Of a stretch of DNA of 64,000 nt, positions 36,086-46,107 are shown one piece after another. The DNA comes from Halomonas ventosae (lineage in GTDB: Bacteria; Pseudomonadota; Gammaproteobacteria; Pseudomonadales; Halomonadaceae), in NCBI RefSeq assembly GCF_004361885.1, contig NZ_SNWH01000001.1, forward strand, positions 292,144-356,143. The letters are read 5' to 3'. A program made the translations under genes and the position numbers. The notes beneath the pieces are model-generated. The model had not been told where the DNA came from and did not search any database. It saw nothing but the letters and a program-made list of their open reading frames with translations. Every line of letters begins with the position of its first letter. Position 1 is the stretch's first letter.

Positions 36086-36844
36086 ATGGATCGCATTCTC
36101 TACACCGCCATGAGCGGCGCGCGCCAGAGCATGGAGCAGCAGACGGTGGTCAGCCACAACCTCGCCAACCTCGACACCGCCGGCTTTCGCGCACAGCTGC
36201 ATGCGATGCGCGCCGTGCCGGTGCAGGGCGATGGTCGCCTGCTGACCCGCGTCTCGGTGGCAGCCTCCACGCCGGGAGCGGACCTTTCGCCTGGCGTCAT
36301 CAATCAGACCGGCCGTGCCCTGGACGTGGCCATCGACGGCGAAGGATGGCTGGCGGTTCAGGCCCAGGACGGCAGCGAGGCCTACACCCGTCGCGGGGAT
36401 CTGCATGTCGATGGCAATGGCCTGCTGACCAGCGTGGGTCGCCCGGTGATTGGCGAAGGCGGTCCCATCCAGCTGCCGCTGAGGGCTCAGGTCTCGATCG
36501 GCGCCGATGGCACTATCAGCACCATCGGCGCCGGCGAAGATCCCGATGCCCTGGTGCCGGTGGGGCGCCTCAAGCTCGTCAATCCAGCGGCGGGCGCCCT
36601 GGCCCGAGGCGATGACGGGCTGTTCCGGCCCGATGCCGTTGACCAGGAGCAGCCAGCGGCCCTGCCGGCCGACGAGAACGTACGCCTGGTCAGCGCCGCA
36701 CTGGAGGGCAGCAATGTCAGTGCCGTGGATACCATGGTGTCGATGATCGACGTGGCACGGCGCTACGAGATGCAGACCAAGGTCATCAGCACCGCCGATG
36801 AGAATGACCAGCGGGCCAACAGCCTGCTCTCCCTTCAGGGCTAA
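36086..36844 (+). CDS. flgF: Flagellar proximal rod protein FlgF
   Basis: This 252-aa protein starts [19 protein letters not shown] with the [16 protein letters not shown] motif and ends with [17 protein letters not shown]. It is part of the rod, between FlgC and FlgG. Confidence 0.96.
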   Translation: MDRILYTAMSGARQSMEQQTVVSHNLANLDTAGFRAQLHAMRAVPVQGDGRLLTRVSVAASTPGADLSPGVINQTGRALDVAIDGEGWLAVQAQDGSEAYTRRGDLHVDGNGLLTSVGRPVIGEGGPIQLPLRAQVSIGADGTISTIGAGEDPDALVPVGRLKLVNPAAGALARGDDGLFRPDAVDQEQPAALPADENVRLVSAALEGSNVSAVDTMVSMIDVARRYEMQTKVISTADENDQRANSLLSLQG

Positions 36845-36885
36845 GCGCTTCCCGCGCCGCCACCGATGACTCCCAGGAGTGCGCC

Positions 36886-37668
36886 ATGATCAAGTCACTG
36901 TGGACTGCCAAGACCGGCCTGGAATCGCAGCAGGTCAAGTTGGATGTGATCTCCAACAATCTGGCCAACGTCAGCACCAATGGCTTCAAGCAGTCGCGAG
37001 CGGTCTTCGAGGACCTGCTCTACCAGAACATGCGACAGCCCGGCGCCCAGAACAACATCCAGGACCGACTGCCCTCGGGCATGCAGGTGGGGACCGGCGT
37101 TCGTCCCGTGGCCACCGAGCGACTGCATACCCAGGGGGGGCTGGAGAACACCGGCAATTCCCGGGATCTGGCCATCAACGGCCATGGCTTCTTTCAGGTG
37201 CTGATGCCGGATGGTTCCACCGCCTATACTCGCGATGGCAGTTTTCAGCTCAATGAGAACGGTCAGATGGTCACCGCCAACGGCTATCCGCTCGAGCCTG
37301 CGATCATCATTCCCGACAATGCGCTGTCGGTGTCCATCGGGGAAGACGGCGTAGTCACGGTCACCGAGCCGGGCATCAATCAGGACAACCAGGTGGGCCA
37401 GATCACCCTGTCGACCTTCGTCAATCCGACCGGCCTCGAGAGCATGGGCGGCAATCTCTACGCCGAGACGACCTCTTCCGGGCCGCGTAACGAGTCCATG
37501 CCGGGGCTGAACGGTGCGGGGCGTCTTTTCCAGGGCTATGTCGAGACGTCCAACGTCAACGTGGTAGAAGAGATGGTGAGCATGATCCAGACCCAGCGGG
37601 CCTACGAGATCAACAGCAAGGCGGTGCAGACCAGCGACGAGATGCTGGCGCGACTGACCCAGTTATAA
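36886..37668 (+). CDS. flgG: Flagellar distal rod protein FlgG
   Basis: This 260-aa protein is the standard FlgG length. It starts [16 protein letters not shown] with [20 protein letters not shown], and has the distal-rod region [20 protein letters not shown] and the C-terminal [20 protein letters not shown]. It forms the rod portion that crosses the P and L rings. Confidence 0.98.
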   Translation: MIKSLWTAKTGLESQQVKLDVISNNLANVSTNGFKQSRAVFEDLLYQNMRQPGAQNNIQDRLPSGMQVGTGVRPVATERLHTQGGLENTGNSRDLAINGHGFFQVLMPDGSTAYTRDGSFQLNENGQMVTANGYPLEPAIIIPDNALSVSIGEDGVVTVTEPGINQDNQVGQITLSTFVNPTGLESMGGNLYAETTSSGPRNESMPGLNGAGRLFQGYVETSNVNVVEEMVSMIQTQRAYEINSKAVQTSDEMLARLTQL

Positions 37669-37694
37669 CCCAGCAATCCAGGGAGGCAGCCGCA

Positions 37695-38405
37695 ATGGTG
37701 GGCCTGGTAAATGCCGTGCGAGAGAGGCAAGAGGGTGGGGCGGGCTGGCGGCTGCTGATGATGGCTCTGGTGCTGCTGGTACTGGGAGGTTGTGCGCAGA
37801 TTCCGCGGGCCTCGGTGGTCGGCGAGCAGGAGCGTATCGAGATTGCCAACCCCCCGGCGCCGCGCGCCAACGGCTCCATCTTTCAGGCCGAGCGTGCCTA
37901 CTCTCCTCTCTTTGAAGATCGTCGACCGCGCATGGTGGGAGATATCCTGACGATCGTGCTGGATGAGGAAGTCAGTGCCAGCAAGAACAGCCAATCCAAT
38001 GCCGATCGCAGCGGCGCATCGACTCTCGAGTTTGTCCAGCTACCGGATGCCCTGGATGGACTGGCCGATTACGGGTTCGACGTCTCTGGCAACAGCGACT
38101 TCAGCGGCGGCGGTGGCTCCGAGGCCAATAACTCCTTCACCGGCACGATTACCGTGTCGGTACTCGAGGTCATGCACAACGGCAACCTGCGGGTACGTGG
38201 CGAAAAGCAGATCGCTATCAATCAGGGTACCGAATTCATTCGCTTCTCGGGCGTCGTCAACCCGCGCACCATTACCGCCCAGAGCACCGTGCCCTCCACG
38301 TCGGTGGCTGATGCGCGTATCGAGTACGTCGGCGACGGTTATATCAATGAGGCGCAGCACATGGGCTGGCTGCAGCGTTTCTTCCTCAACGTCTCACCCT
38401 TCTAG
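37695..38405 (+). CDS. flgH: Flagellar L-ring lipoprotein FlgH
   Basis: This 236-aa protein has an N-terminal lipoprotein signal with lipobox LVLGGC at about residues 28-33, preceded by a longer-than-usual polar leader; an internal ATG at residue 22 is an alternative start. Family motifs are [27 protein letters not shown] and the C-terminal [18 protein letters not shown]. It forms the outer-membrane bushing. Confidence 0.96.
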   Translation: MVGLVNAVRERQEGGAGWRLLMMALVLLVLGGCAQIPRASVVGEQERIEIANPPAPRANGSIFQAERAYSPLFEDRRPRMVGDILTIVLDEEVSASKNSQSNADRSGASTLEFVQLPDALDGLADYGFDVSGNSDFSGGGGSEANNSFTGTITVSVLEVMHNGNLRVRGEKQIAINQGTEFIRFSGVVNPRTITAQSTVPSTSVADARIEYVGDGYINEAQHMGWLQRFFLNVSPF

Positions 38406-38415
38406 GTGGTGCATC

Positions 38416-39540
38416 ATGCGTGTTGATCGCTGGGGCTGGGCCCCCCTACTCCGGTTGGTGATGTTGGCCATGCTGGCACTGGCGAGCTTGCCGGCTCACG
38501 CCGAACGAATTCGTGAACTGGCGTCCTTCGCTGGCGTGCGCGACAACGTGCTGGTGGGCTATGGCCTGGTGGTCGGGCTGGATAACACCGGTGACCAGAC
38601 TACCCAGGCACCCTTCACCGGTCAGAGCCTGTCCAATATGCTCTCCCAGCTGGGCATCAGCGTGCCGCCGGGGACCAACATGCAGTTGCGCAACGTGGCC
38701 GCGGTGATGGTGACGGCGGATCTGCCGCCATTCTCGCGGCCGGGTCAGCGCCTGGATGTCAACGTCTCCTCGGTGGGTAACGCGCGCAGCCTGCGCGGTG
38801 GCACGCTGTTGATGACTCCGCTCAAGGGTGCCGATGGCGATACCTATGCCATCGCTCAGGGGAACTTGCTGGTCGGTGGCGTCAGCGCACAGGGCGGTGG
38901 CAACAGCGTGCAGATCAACCAGCAGGCTGGCGGCCGCATTGCCGGAGGGGCCATGGTCGAACGCGGGGTGCCGCTCGAGCTGGGCGCCAATGGCGGACTT
39001 CTCGAACTCGAGCTCAAGCAGGCCGACTTCGGCACGGCGCAGCGGGTAGTGAGCGCGATCAATGCCGAGTTTGCGCGGCCGGTGGCAGCGGCTCGCAATG
39101 GGCGGGTGATCGCCCTGGATGGTCCGCAGAATGCTAATTCTCGCGTCAACTTCATGGCCCGTGTCGAGAACGTCCAGGTCACGCCCACCGAGGTTCCGGC
39201 TCGAGTGATACTCAATTCGCGCACCGGCTCCATCGTGCTTAACGGCAACGTCAGGCTTTACCAGGCTGCCGTGGCCCACGGCAGCCTCTCCATCGTCATC
39301 GATACCGATGTGGGCGTCAGCCAGCCCAACCCCTTCGCCAATGGCCAGACTGTGGTGGTCCGGGATACCGAGGTCAGCATCTCGCAGCAGCCCGGTACTC
39401 TCAAGATGGTGGAAGGGGCCGACTTGATGAATGTCGTGAATGCACTCAATTCGCTGGGAGCCACCCCCATGGATCTGATGTCGATCCTCGAGGCGCTCAA
39501 GGCCGCCGGGTCGTTGCGTGCCGAATTGGAGATCATTTGA
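38416..39540 (+). CDS. flgI: Flagellar P-ring protein FlgI
   Basis: This 374-aa periplasmic protein starts at ATG 38416 with a signal peptide (LVMLAMLALASLPAHA) followed by ERIRELASFAGVRDNVLVGYGLVVGLDNTGD. The C-terminal ELxDVVNAL-type ending (VEGADLMNVVNALNSLGATPMDL) is clear. The open frame extends upstream into flgH but is not coding there. Confidence 0.97.
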   Translation: MRVDRWGWAPLLRLVMLAMLALASLPAHAERIRELASFAGVRDNVLVGYGLVVGLDNTGDQTTQAPFTGQSLSNMLSQLGISVPPGTNMQLRNVAAVMVTADLPPFSRPGQRLDVNVSSVGNARSLRGGTLLMTPLKGADGDTYAIAQGNLLVGGVSAQGGGNSVQINQQAGGRIAGGAMVERGVPLELGANGGLLELELKQADFGTAQRVVSAINAEFARPVAAARNGRVIALDGPQNANSRVNFMARVENVQVTPTEVPARVILNSRTGSIVLNGNVRLYQAAVAHGSLSIVIDTDVGVSQPNPFANGQTVVVRDTEVSISQQPGTLKMVEGADLMNVVNALNSLGATPMDLMSILEALKAAGSLRAELEII

Positions 39541-39541
39541 C

Positions 39542-40588
39542 ATGAGTTTGGGCAGTAACATCGACGGTCAGTTCGCGCTGGACATGCAGGGTCTGCAACG
39601 GCTCAAGCATTCGGCCCGGCAGGATCCCGCCAGTGGCGCCGGGGAGGCCGCCAAGCAGTTCGAGGCCCTGTTCATCCAGATGATGATGAAGAGCATGCGA
39701 GAGGCCGTGCCTGCCTCAGGCCTGATCGACAGCAAGCAAACCGACTTCTACCAGTCGCTGCTGGATAAGCAGTGGTCACAGACCCTGGCGAATCGCGGTA
39801 TCGGCCTGGCTGATACCTTGGTTGCTGAGTTGCAGGGGCGCGGCTTGGTGGCTTCTGCCAAAGACAGCAGCGGCGCTGACGTCGAGGCGCTGATCGCCGG
39901 CATTCCCCGCGGCACTCCCCGGGTGCTGAGGGATGCCATTCAACCCCAGGCAACGGCGGAGGAGCCGGTGGCGATGCCGGAGCAGTTCCTCGATGAGCTC
40001 ATGGCGATCCCTACCGGCACTTCGCAAGCTGCAGCGTCCGGTGCTTCACCGAACCTTGCGCGTGGTGATCTGCCTGCGCATGTGCAGAATTTCCTTGACC
40101 GCCTGGAAGCGCCAGCCCAAGCCGCCAGCCAAGCCACCGGGGTACCGGCCGAGCTGATCCTGGCCCAGGCCGCCCTGGAAACCGGCTGGGGACGGCACGA
40201 AATTCCCACCCGTGACGGCGGCAACAGCCATAACCTGTTCGGCATCAAGGCAGGCAGTGCCTGGCAGGGCGATACCACAGAGATCACCACCCATGAAGTG
40301 ATCGGTGGCCAGCGTCGGCGCATTCGTGATGACTTTAGGGTCTATGCTTCCTTCGAGGAGGCCTTTACCGACTATGCCAGGCTGATCACCGACAATCCCC
40401 GTTACGCCTCGGTAACCACCGCAAAGAGTGCAGCGCAGGCAGCCATGGCACTGCAGCAGAGCGGCTACGCCACCGATCCTGCCTATGCCGACAAGCTGAT
40501 TGGCGTGATGAACAGCATGGGGCCGCTGAGCGAGGGAGCTGCCCTGGCACGCAACACCGCCACGCCCGGCTTCACGGCCTCGCTCTGA
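39542..40588 (+). CDS. flgJ: Rod cap and peptidoglycan hydrolase FlgJ
   Basis: This 348-aa dual-domain protein has an N-terminal rod-scaffold domain (AAKQFEALFIQMMMKSMREA, FYQSLLDKQWSQTLANRGIGLAD) and a C-terminal glucosaminidase domain (GVPAELILAQAALETGWGRHEI). It bores through the cell wall for rod growth. ATG 39542 begins 1 nt after the flgI stop. Confidence 0.96.
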   Translation: MSLGSNIDGQFALDMQGLQRLKHSARQDPASGAGEAAKQFEALFIQMMMKSMREAVPASGLIDSKQTDFYQSLLDKQWSQTLANRGIGLADTLVAELQGRGLVASAKDSSGADVEALIAGIPRGTPRVLRDAIQPQATAEEPVAMPEQFLDELMAIPTGTSQAAASGASPNLARGDLPAHVQNFLDRLEAPAQAASQATGVPAELILAQAALETGWGRHEIPTRDGGNSHNLFGIKAGSAWQGDTTEITTHEVIGGQRRRIRDDFRVYASFEEAFTDYARLITDNPRYASVTTAKSAAQAAMALQQSGYATDPAYADKLIGVMNSMGPLSEGAALARNTATPGFTASL

Positions 40589-40620
40589 CTTCGCTGTTGC
40601 CCGCTTTGAGCATTCAACCC

Positions 40621-40647
40621 TCAGGTTTTTCGCCGCTGTGCCGATAA
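40621..40647 (+). promoter_or_regulatory. Sigma28 (FliA) promoter of flgKL
   Basis: The plus strand reads TCAGGTTT (40621-40628), 11 bp, GCCGATAA (40640-40647). The -10 is perfect. Transcription starts about 24 nt before flgK, whose ATG has a GAGGAAA ribosome-binding site. Confidence 0.82.
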
Positions 40648-40677
40648 TTCACGTATCGGCTTGAGGAAAATAGCGCC

Positions 40678-42315
40678 ATGAGCATCTTCTCCACAGGACT
40701 GAGTGGCCTCAACGCGGCACAGAATGCCCTGAGTACCACCAGCAACAACATCAGCAATGTCTACACGCCCGGCTACAACCGGGAAGTGACCCTCCTCGGC
40801 GAAAGCCGTGCCGACGGTGGCGTCGAGGTCAACGACATCCAGCGCCAGTTCAACCAGTATGTGGCCTCGCAGCTCAATGCCGCGACCAGCAAGTCCAGCG
40901 CGCTGGAGGCCTATCGCCAACAGGTGGACCAGATCGACAGTCTGCTGGCCGATCGCGATGCCGGCCTGGCCCCGCTGATGCAGAACTTCTTCTCCGCCCT
41001 GGAGGATCTGGCCAGCGCACCCGCGGACCCGGCGGCACGCCAAGGGGTTCTAGGCAGCGTCGACACCCTGAGCGCCCAGTTTCGTTCATTCGATGGGTAC
41101 CTCCAGGACATGCAGGAAGGCATCAACGGCCAGATAGCCGACGAGGTCACTCAGATCAACAACACCACCGAGCAGCTCGCCGGCATCAACCGGGAGATCA
41201 TCCTTGCTCGCGCACGAACCGGCGAGGCGCCCAACGGCTTGCTCAACCAGCGCGACCAGCTGGTTAACGCGCTGAGTGAACGCATGGACGTTCGACTCAA
41301 CATCCAGGACGGCAAGACCTACAACGTCAGCTTGCCGAACGGCCAGCCACTGGTAGCTGGCACCAATCACTACAAGCTTCAGGCGATGGAATCGCCGGCC
41401 GACCCCCAGCGCAGCGTACTGGGTTACCGGGATTTTGCCGGCAACCTGGTGGCGCTGGAGGAAAACATCGTGACGGGCGGCACCCTCGGTGGCCTGATGG
41501 ACTTCCGCGCCGAAACCCTCGACAAGACCCAGAATCAGATCGGCCAGCTGGCCGTTTCACTGGCGGTGGGCGTCAATGCCCAGCACAGGGAGGGGCTGGA
41601 TCTAAATAGCGAGCCGGGGGAGGCGCTGTTTACCATCGGCGCCCCCCAGGCCTATTCCTACGACCGGAATAGCGGGAGTGCCGTGGCGTCGCCACGTTTC
41701 GATGAAGCGAACCTTGATGGTCTGCGCGCGAGCGACTACACGATCCGGGTGCTGGCCGATAATCCCAGTACTGCCGGCGGGTTCGAGGTGGTACGCAAGG
41801 ACAGCGGTACAGCGGTCGAGGCGCTCTTCGCCAGCGATACCCTGAGCTTCGCCGGGGTGCAGGTCGACTTCCAGGGGCTGAGCAGCGCCAAGCAAGGCGA
41901 CCGTTTCGAGATTCAGCCGGTAAGGCGGGCCGCGGCAGGGATCGAAAGCGCCATCCGCGATCTGGACAAGATTGCCGCCGCGAGTAACTCAGGCGGTTCC
42001 GGAAACAACGAGAACGCCCTGCGTCTGCAAGAGTTGCAGGAACAGTCACTGGTGGGCGGCAGCGCTTCCTTCAGCGGCGCCTACGGCGTCATGGTCAGTG
42101 ATGTGGGTAACCGCACCAATATCGTTCAGGCCAACCTCGATGCCCAACAGGGCCTGACCGATCAGCTCAGGGCGGTACAGCAATCGGAATCCGGCGTGAA
42201 CCTGGATGAGGAGGCCGCCAACCTGATCCGCTATCAGCAGTACTACCAGGCGAATGCCAAGGTCATCGAGACGGGCCAGACCGTCATCGACACCATTCTC
42301 GGCTTGCGCAACTGA
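40678..42315 (+). CDS. flgK: Hook-filament junction protein FlgK (HAP1)
   Basis: This 545-aa protein has the N-terminal motif STGLSGLNAAQNALSTTSNNISNVYTPGYNRE and the C-terminal motif NLDEEAANLIRYQQYYQANAKVI, typical of HAP1. It joins hook to filament. It is transcribed from its own sigma28 site and followed by flgL at 17 nt. Confidence 0.97.
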   Translation: MSIFSTGLSGLNAAQNALSTTSNNISNVYTPGYNREVTLLGESRADGGVEVNDIQRQFNQYVASQLNAATSKSSALEAYRQQVDQIDSLLADRDAGLAPLMQNFFSALEDLASAPADPAARQGVLGSVDTLSAQFRSFDGYLQDMQEGINGQIADEVTQINNTTEQLAGINREIILARARTGEAPNGLLNQRDQLVNALSERMDVRLNIQDGKTYNVSLPNGQPLVAGTNHYKLQAMESPADPQRSVLGYRDFAGNLVALEENIVTGGTLGGLMDFRAETLDKTQNQIGQLAVSLAVGVNAQHREGLDLNSEPGEALFTIGAPQAYSYDRNSGSAVASPRFDEANLDGLRASDYTIRVLADNPSTAGGFEVVRKDSGTAVEALFASDTLSFAGVQVDFQGLSSAKQGDRFEIQPVRRAAAGIESAIRDLDKIAAASNSGGSGNNENALRLQELQEQSLVGGSASFSGAYGVMVSDVGNRTNIVQANLDAQQGLTDQLRAVQQSESGVNLDEEAANLIRYQQYYQANAKVIETGQTVIDTILGLRN

Positions 42316-42332
42316 TTCCAGGAGATCCCTAG

Positions 42333-43565
42333 ATGCGTATCAGCAGCGTCACCATGTTCGAGCAGAGCGTCTCCTCCATGAATCGCCAGCAGGGCGAGTT
42401 TCTCAAGGTCAGCCAGCAGATCGCCAGCGGCCGCCGGGTCGTCAATCCATCCGACGATCCCCAGGCGGCCTCGCGTGCGGTGGGGGTCGATCAGGCCAAG
42501 GCGGTCACTCAGCAGTATGCCGATTCCCGCGTCAGTGCGCGCAACTCGCTCGCCCAGACGGAAAGCGTGCTCAACAGCGTCAACGATGCCATCGCCAGCG
42601 CCAAGACGCTGCTGGTGCAGGCCGCAAGTGACACGCTCAGCGACCCTGATCGGCAGTCGGTCGCCGCCGAGCTGCGTGGCATCTATGAGACGGTGATCGG
42701 CCAGGCCAATGCCACCGATGGCAACGGTCGCTACCTGTTCGGTGGATACCAGGACAGCACCGAGCCTTTCATCAGAATGAATGACAAGGTTAAGTACGTG
42801 GGAGACGACAATACCCGCGAGCAGCGTATAGATGCCTCTCGGCTGATGAAGGTCAGCGATAATGGCAAGACCATCTTCCAGAGCGTGCCCAGCGGGGCCG
42901 GCTATGTGGCCACCGCGGATACCGGTAACGGTGGCAGCGTGACTTTCAAGGGACCGCAGATAGTCGATCAGGCAAGCGTCAAGCCCAATCAGGCCTACAC
43001 CATCAGTTTCACCGGTGATGCCATCTCTGGGTACAAGTATGAGGTGCAGGATGGCGATGGCACCTCCTTCGCTCCCGCGCTCACAGGCGCATACGATCCC
43101 GATGGCAAGACGCCGGTTCGCATCCAGTTCGATGGCCTTGCCATGGAGCTCCAGGGCGAGCCCGCCAGCGGTGACGTTATCTCGGTCAATCCCGCCGATC
43201 AGGGCAATACTAACCTGTTCGCGACCTTCGAGAACGTTCTCGCGGTGCTCGAGGATCCGGCCCAGAATGCCACCGACAAGGCCGCATTGCGTAATACCCT
43301 GAACACCTCGATGCGCGAGCTCGATAACAGCCTGGATAACGTGTTGACCACCCGAGCCTCGGTGGGCGCACGTCTCAATGAACTCGATGTGGTCGATGCT
43401 GTGGGCAGCAATCGCATGCTCAACTACGAGCAGACCCTCTCCGATCTGGTCGACCTCGATTACGCCCAGGCGATTTCCGACTACAGCCTGCGCCAGGTGG
43501 GACTGCAGGCCGCGCAGAAGACTTTTGCCGACATGCGGGGCATGTCGCTGTTCAACTATCTTTGA
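42333..43565 (+). CDS. flgL: Hook-filament junction protein FlgL (HAP3)
   Basis: This 410-aa flagellin-related protein has the N-terminal region MRISSVTMFEQSVSSMNRQQGEFLKVSQQIASGRRVVNPSDDPQAASRA-type (partly quoted family signature: QIASGRRVVNPSDDP) and the C-terminal flagellin-like helix (LVDLDYAQAISDYSLRQVGL). It ends the flg cluster; flagellin genes are not in this window. Confidence 0.96.
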   Translation: MRISSVTMFEQSVSSMNRQQGEFLKVSQQIASGRRVVNPSDDPQAASRAVGVDQAKAVTQQYADSRVSARNSLAQTESVLNSVNDAIASAKTLLVQAASDTLSDPDRQSVAAELRGIYETVIGQANATDGNGRYLFGGYQDSTEPFIRMNDKVKYVGDDNTREQRIDASRLMKVSDNGKTIFQSVPSGAGYVATADTGNGGSVTFKGPQIVDQASVKPNQAYTISFTGDAISGYKYEVQDGDGTSFAPALTGAYDPDGKTPVRIQFDGLAMELQGEPASGDVISVNPADQGNTNLFATFENVLAVLEDPAQNATDKAALRNTLNTSMRELDNSLDNVLTTRASVGARLNELDVVDAVGSNRMLNYEQTLSDLVDLDYAQAISDYSLRQVGLQAAQKTFADMRGMSLFNYL

Positions 43566-43587
43566 TCCCTGGCTCTAATCCCCGTCG

Positions 43588-43625
43588 CTGAGCCCCGTTT
43601 CTGAGCCCCGTGCATCTGAGCCCCG
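43588..43625. repeat. Triplicated CTGAGCCCCG after flgL
   Basis: CTGAGCCCCG occurs three times (43588-43597, 43601-43610, 43616-43625) with unit spacing of 13 and 15 bp in the non-coding gap between convergent flgL and fliR. Its role is unknown. Confidence 0.75.
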
Positions 43626-43653
43626 CGTAAGTATCCTGGATACCCTGGGTCTT

Positions 43654-43696
43654 GATGCCCGGTCCCCATGGGCGTTGGCTAGCGCCGCCGGGCATC
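43654..43696. terminator. Hairpin between convergent flgL and fliR
   Basis: GATGCCCGG (43654-43662) pairs with CCGGGCATC (43688-43696), and an inner GGCG/CGCC stem could extend the structure. It is a plausible bidirectional end point for the flg and fli operons, but no T run is present. Confidence 0.4.
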
Positions 43697-43739
43697 TATC
43701 CTCTTGTCGCTGCGCTGGCTGTCCTGAGCGGGGCGGTTT

Positions 43740-44540
43740 TCAGCCCGCCATGGGCAGCGGCGCCATCGTCTCCAGCAGCTGTTGCAGGAAGCCCAACCCC
43801 TGGCTGAACAGCCGCTCCAGGAAGCTCCCCAGGTCGGTCATCAACACCATCAGCAGGATCAGGCCAACCGTCAGTGATGTCGGGAAACCGATGTTGAACA
43901 CCGTGAGCTGCGGCGCCGCGCGGTTGAGGATGCCCAGCGACAGGTTGACGATCAGCAGGGAGGCGACCAGCGGCAGGGCCAGCAACAGGCCCGCCGTGTA
44001 AATGGTGCCGCCATAGCGGGCCAGCATGATGAAGGCGTCGGGATTGAAGCGGCCGATGCCGATCGGCAGTGTCTGGAAGCTGGTGACCAGTACCTCCAGT
44101 ACCATCAGGTGGCCATTGAAAGCCAGGAACATCAGCAGCGTGATCATGTAGAGGATGCGTGACAGCACCACCATGTTGGTACCGCTCGAGGGGTCAAAGA
44201 AGGTGGCAAAGGCCAGGCCCATCTGCAGCCCGATGAAATCCCCCGATGCCTGGACCACGGTCAGCATCACTCTCACCGTAAGGCCGATGGCGGCACCGAT
44301 CAGCAGTTGCTCGACCAGGATGCCCAGGCCTGCCCAGGAAACGATCGGCACCTCGGGCATGGGCGGCAGTATCGGGGCCACCACCACGGCCAAGGTGCCG
44401 CCCAGGGCCAGCTTGGTCTGGCGCGGTATGCTGGAATGCCCCCACAGCGGGGCGCTGAGCATCAGCGCCGTGATACGGGCGAAGGGCCACAGGAAGGCTA
44501 CCAGCCAGCCGTGGAGCTGGTCGAAGGTGATGTTGACCAT
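43740..44540 (-). CDS. fliR: Flagellar export gate protein FliR
   Basis: This 266-aa protein has about six membrane helices and the family motifs WPFARITALMLSAPLWGHSSIPRQTK and QMGLAFATFFDPSSG. It forms the export gate core with FliP and FliQ. It is last in the minus-strand fli operon, 34 nt after fliQ. Confidence 0.97.
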   Translation of the reverse strand: MVNITFDQLHGWLVAFLWPFARITALMLSAPLWGHSSIPRQTKLALGGTLAVVVAPILPPMPEVPIVSWAGLGILVEQLLIGAAIGLTVRVMLTVVQASGDFIGLQMGLAFATFFDPSSGTNMVVLSRILYMITLLMFLAFNGHLMVLEVLVTSFQTLPIGIGRFNPDAFIMLARYGGTIYTAGLLLALPLVASLLIVNLSLGILNRAAPQLTVFNIGFPTSLTVGLILLMVLMTDLGSFLERLFSQGLGFLQQLLETMAPLPMAG

Positions 44541-44574
44541 CAGCGCACCTGGCGCATCATGTCAGCACCCTGCG

Positions 44575-44844
44575 TCACCAGATCATCGCAGGAATGTTGC
44601 TGAACAGCTCGATGGTGAAGGTGGTGATGAGCTTGAGCAGCCAGGGCCCGGCCAGCACCAGGACCGCGAAGACGGCCAGTATCTTGGGGATGAATGACAA
44701 CGTCATCTCGTTGATCTGGGTGGCCGCCTGAAACAGGCTAACCAGCAGGCCGGTGGCCAGCGCGGTGAGCAGCAGCGGACCGGCCAGCAGCAAGGTGACG
44801 CGCATGCCTTGATAGGCCATGTTCATTACCTCTTCCGGTGTCAT
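44575..44844 (-). CDS. fliQ: Flagellar export gate protein FliQ
   Basis: This 89-aa protein has two membrane helices (MRVTLLLAGPLLLTALATGLL; ILAVFAVLVLAGPWL) and the motif SLFQAATQINEMTLSFIPK. Its ATG overlaps the stop of a 24-codon ORF (ATGA). The GGGAG ribosome-binding site lies within the last codons of that ORF. Confidence 0.97.
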   Translation of the reverse strand: MTPEEVMNMAYQGMRVTLLLAGPLLLTALATGLLVSLFQAATQINEMTLSFIPKILAVFAVLVLAGPWLLKLITTFTIELFSNIPAMIW

Positions 44845-44915
44845 GCGCGACTCCCGCTGAGTGGGTTCATCATGAGTGGGTTCATAATGAGTAGGTTCAT
44901 AATGAGAGGGCTCAT
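44841..44915 (-). CDS. 24-codon ORF bridging fliP and fliQ, built from a tandem repeat
   Basis: ATG 44915 overlaps the fliP stop (ATGA) and the ORF's own TGA overlaps the fliQ start (ATGA), so the three frames are linked end to end. The peptide is a hydrophobic repeat of five residues ([20 protein letters not shown]) followed by GSRA. There is no dedicated ribosome-binding site; translation would depend on termination at fliP. I know no counterpart. It may be a coupling device that carries ribosomes from fliP to fliQ across the repeat insertion. Confidence 0.5.
   Translation of the reverse strand: MSPLIMNLLIMNPLMMNPLSGSRA
44856..44915. repeat. Four 15-bp tandem repeats between fliP and fliQ
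   Basis: Units of the type ATGAACCCACTCATT (minus strand) occupy 44901-44915, 44886-44900, 44871-44885 and 44856-44870, with one to four differences. Being a multiple of three, unit gain or loss keeps the bridging ORF in frame. Confidence 0.9.
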
Positions 44916-45670
44916 AAATAGAAGCTTTCCGCCAGCGAGCCGATGATCAGCTGCCAGCCATCCACCAACACGAACAGCATCAGCTTGAACGGCAGCGAGA
45001 TGGTGATTGGCGGAACCATCATCATCCCCAGCGACATCAGCACGCTGGCCACCACCAGGTCGATGATCAGGAAGGGAATAAAGATGGTAAAGCCGATCTG
45101 GAAGGCGGTCTTCAGCTCGCTGGTGGCAAAGGAGGGCACCAGCACCCGCATCGGCACGTCTTCGGGCCCCTGCAGTTCGCCGATATCGGCCAGGCGGGCG
45201 AACATCGCCAGGTCGGGCTCTCGCGTCTGGGCCAGCATGAACTCCCGAAAAGGGCCCTGGGCCAGGCGCAGAAACTCGTCGAAGTTGATGTCGTCATTGG
45301 CGAGCGGAACCCACGCCACTTCATGCACCTCACCCAGCACCGGCGCCATGATGAACAGGGTCAGGAACAGGGCCAACCCCAGCAGCACCTGGTTGGGCGG
45401 GGTCGCCTGCGTGCCCATGGCTGTGCGCAGCAGGCTCAACACGATGATGATGCGTGTAAAGCAGGTCATCATCAGCAGCACGGCCGGCAGGAAGGCCAGC
45501 GAGCTGAGCAGCAACAGGGTCTGCAGCGATAGCGACCACTGCTGGCCGCCATTTTCCAGGGGGCGGCTGACGATGCCGGGAATCTGCTGCGCCAGCGCCG
45601 TTGCCGGCAAGATCAGCACTATCCCCAGGGCCAACGTCAGCAGCAGGCGCCTTGACGGGGTTGGCTTCAC
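44912..45670 (-). CDS. fliP: Flagellar export gate protein FliP
   Basis: This 252-aa protein has a cleavable signal sequence ([19 protein letters not shown]) and four membrane helices. The motifs [22 protein letters not shown] and [24 protein letters not shown] are conserved. It is the core pentameric gate component. It overlaps fliO by 4 nt. Confidence 0.97.
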   Translation of the reverse strand: MKPTPSRRLLLTLALGIVLILPATALAQQIPGIVSRPLENGGQQWSLSLQTLLLLSSLAFLPAVLLMMTCFTRIIIVLSLLRTAMGTQATPPNQVLLGLALFLTLFIMAPVLGEVHEVAWVPLANDDINFDEFLRLAQGPFREFMLAQTREPDLAMFARLADIGELQGPEDVPMRVLVPSFATSELKTAFQIGFTIFIPFLIIDLVVASVLMSLGMMMVPPITISLPFKLMLFVLVDGWQLIIGSLAESFYL

Positions 45671-46107
45671 TGCTTCCCCCGCTGGCTGATCCCGACATTG
45701 TGACGCAGTGCCTTGGCGAAGCGCGCCGCGAAGGAGTCTCCCTCATCGAACCCCGGTCCGCCTGACGATTTCGTGGCGATCGGTTCTTCCGGGGCCGGCA
45801 TCTCATGCAGCTTGTTGACCTGGCCAGCGCCGACGCCCAGCACCAGCCAGGTATGTTCCAGCTCGACGATCACCACGCGCTCCTTGGCGCCTACCGCGGT
45901 GCTGCCTACCACCCGAAGGTGGCGGCCAGGGCGTTGGTGGGGCAATCCCCAGCGGCGCAGGATGGCAGCGGCCACGAAGATGATAACTAGGATCAATCCC
46001 AGCGCCGCGGCGGTCTTGCCAAGCGTGGCCAAGCCGATCAGCGCCTCGCCGCCATTGACGGCGGCATCGAGGCCGGCCTGGGATTGTTCGGGCGTTGCCG
46101 CGCTCAT
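45667..46107 (-). CDS. fliO: Flagellar export gate assembly protein FliO
   Basis: This 146-aa protein has one membrane helix at about 32-50 ([20 protein letters not shown]) followed by the FliO cytoplasmic domain ([37 protein letters not shown]). It helps assemble the FliP complex. It overlaps fliN and fliP by 4 nt on each side. Confidence 0.92.
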   Translation of the reverse strand: MSAATPEQSQAGLDAAVNGGEALIGLATLGKTAAALGLILVIIFVAAAILRRWGLPHQRPGRHLRVVGSTAVGAKERVVIVELEHTWLVLGVGAGQVNKLHEMPAPEEPIATKSSGGPGFDEGDSFAARFAKALRHNVGISQRGKQ

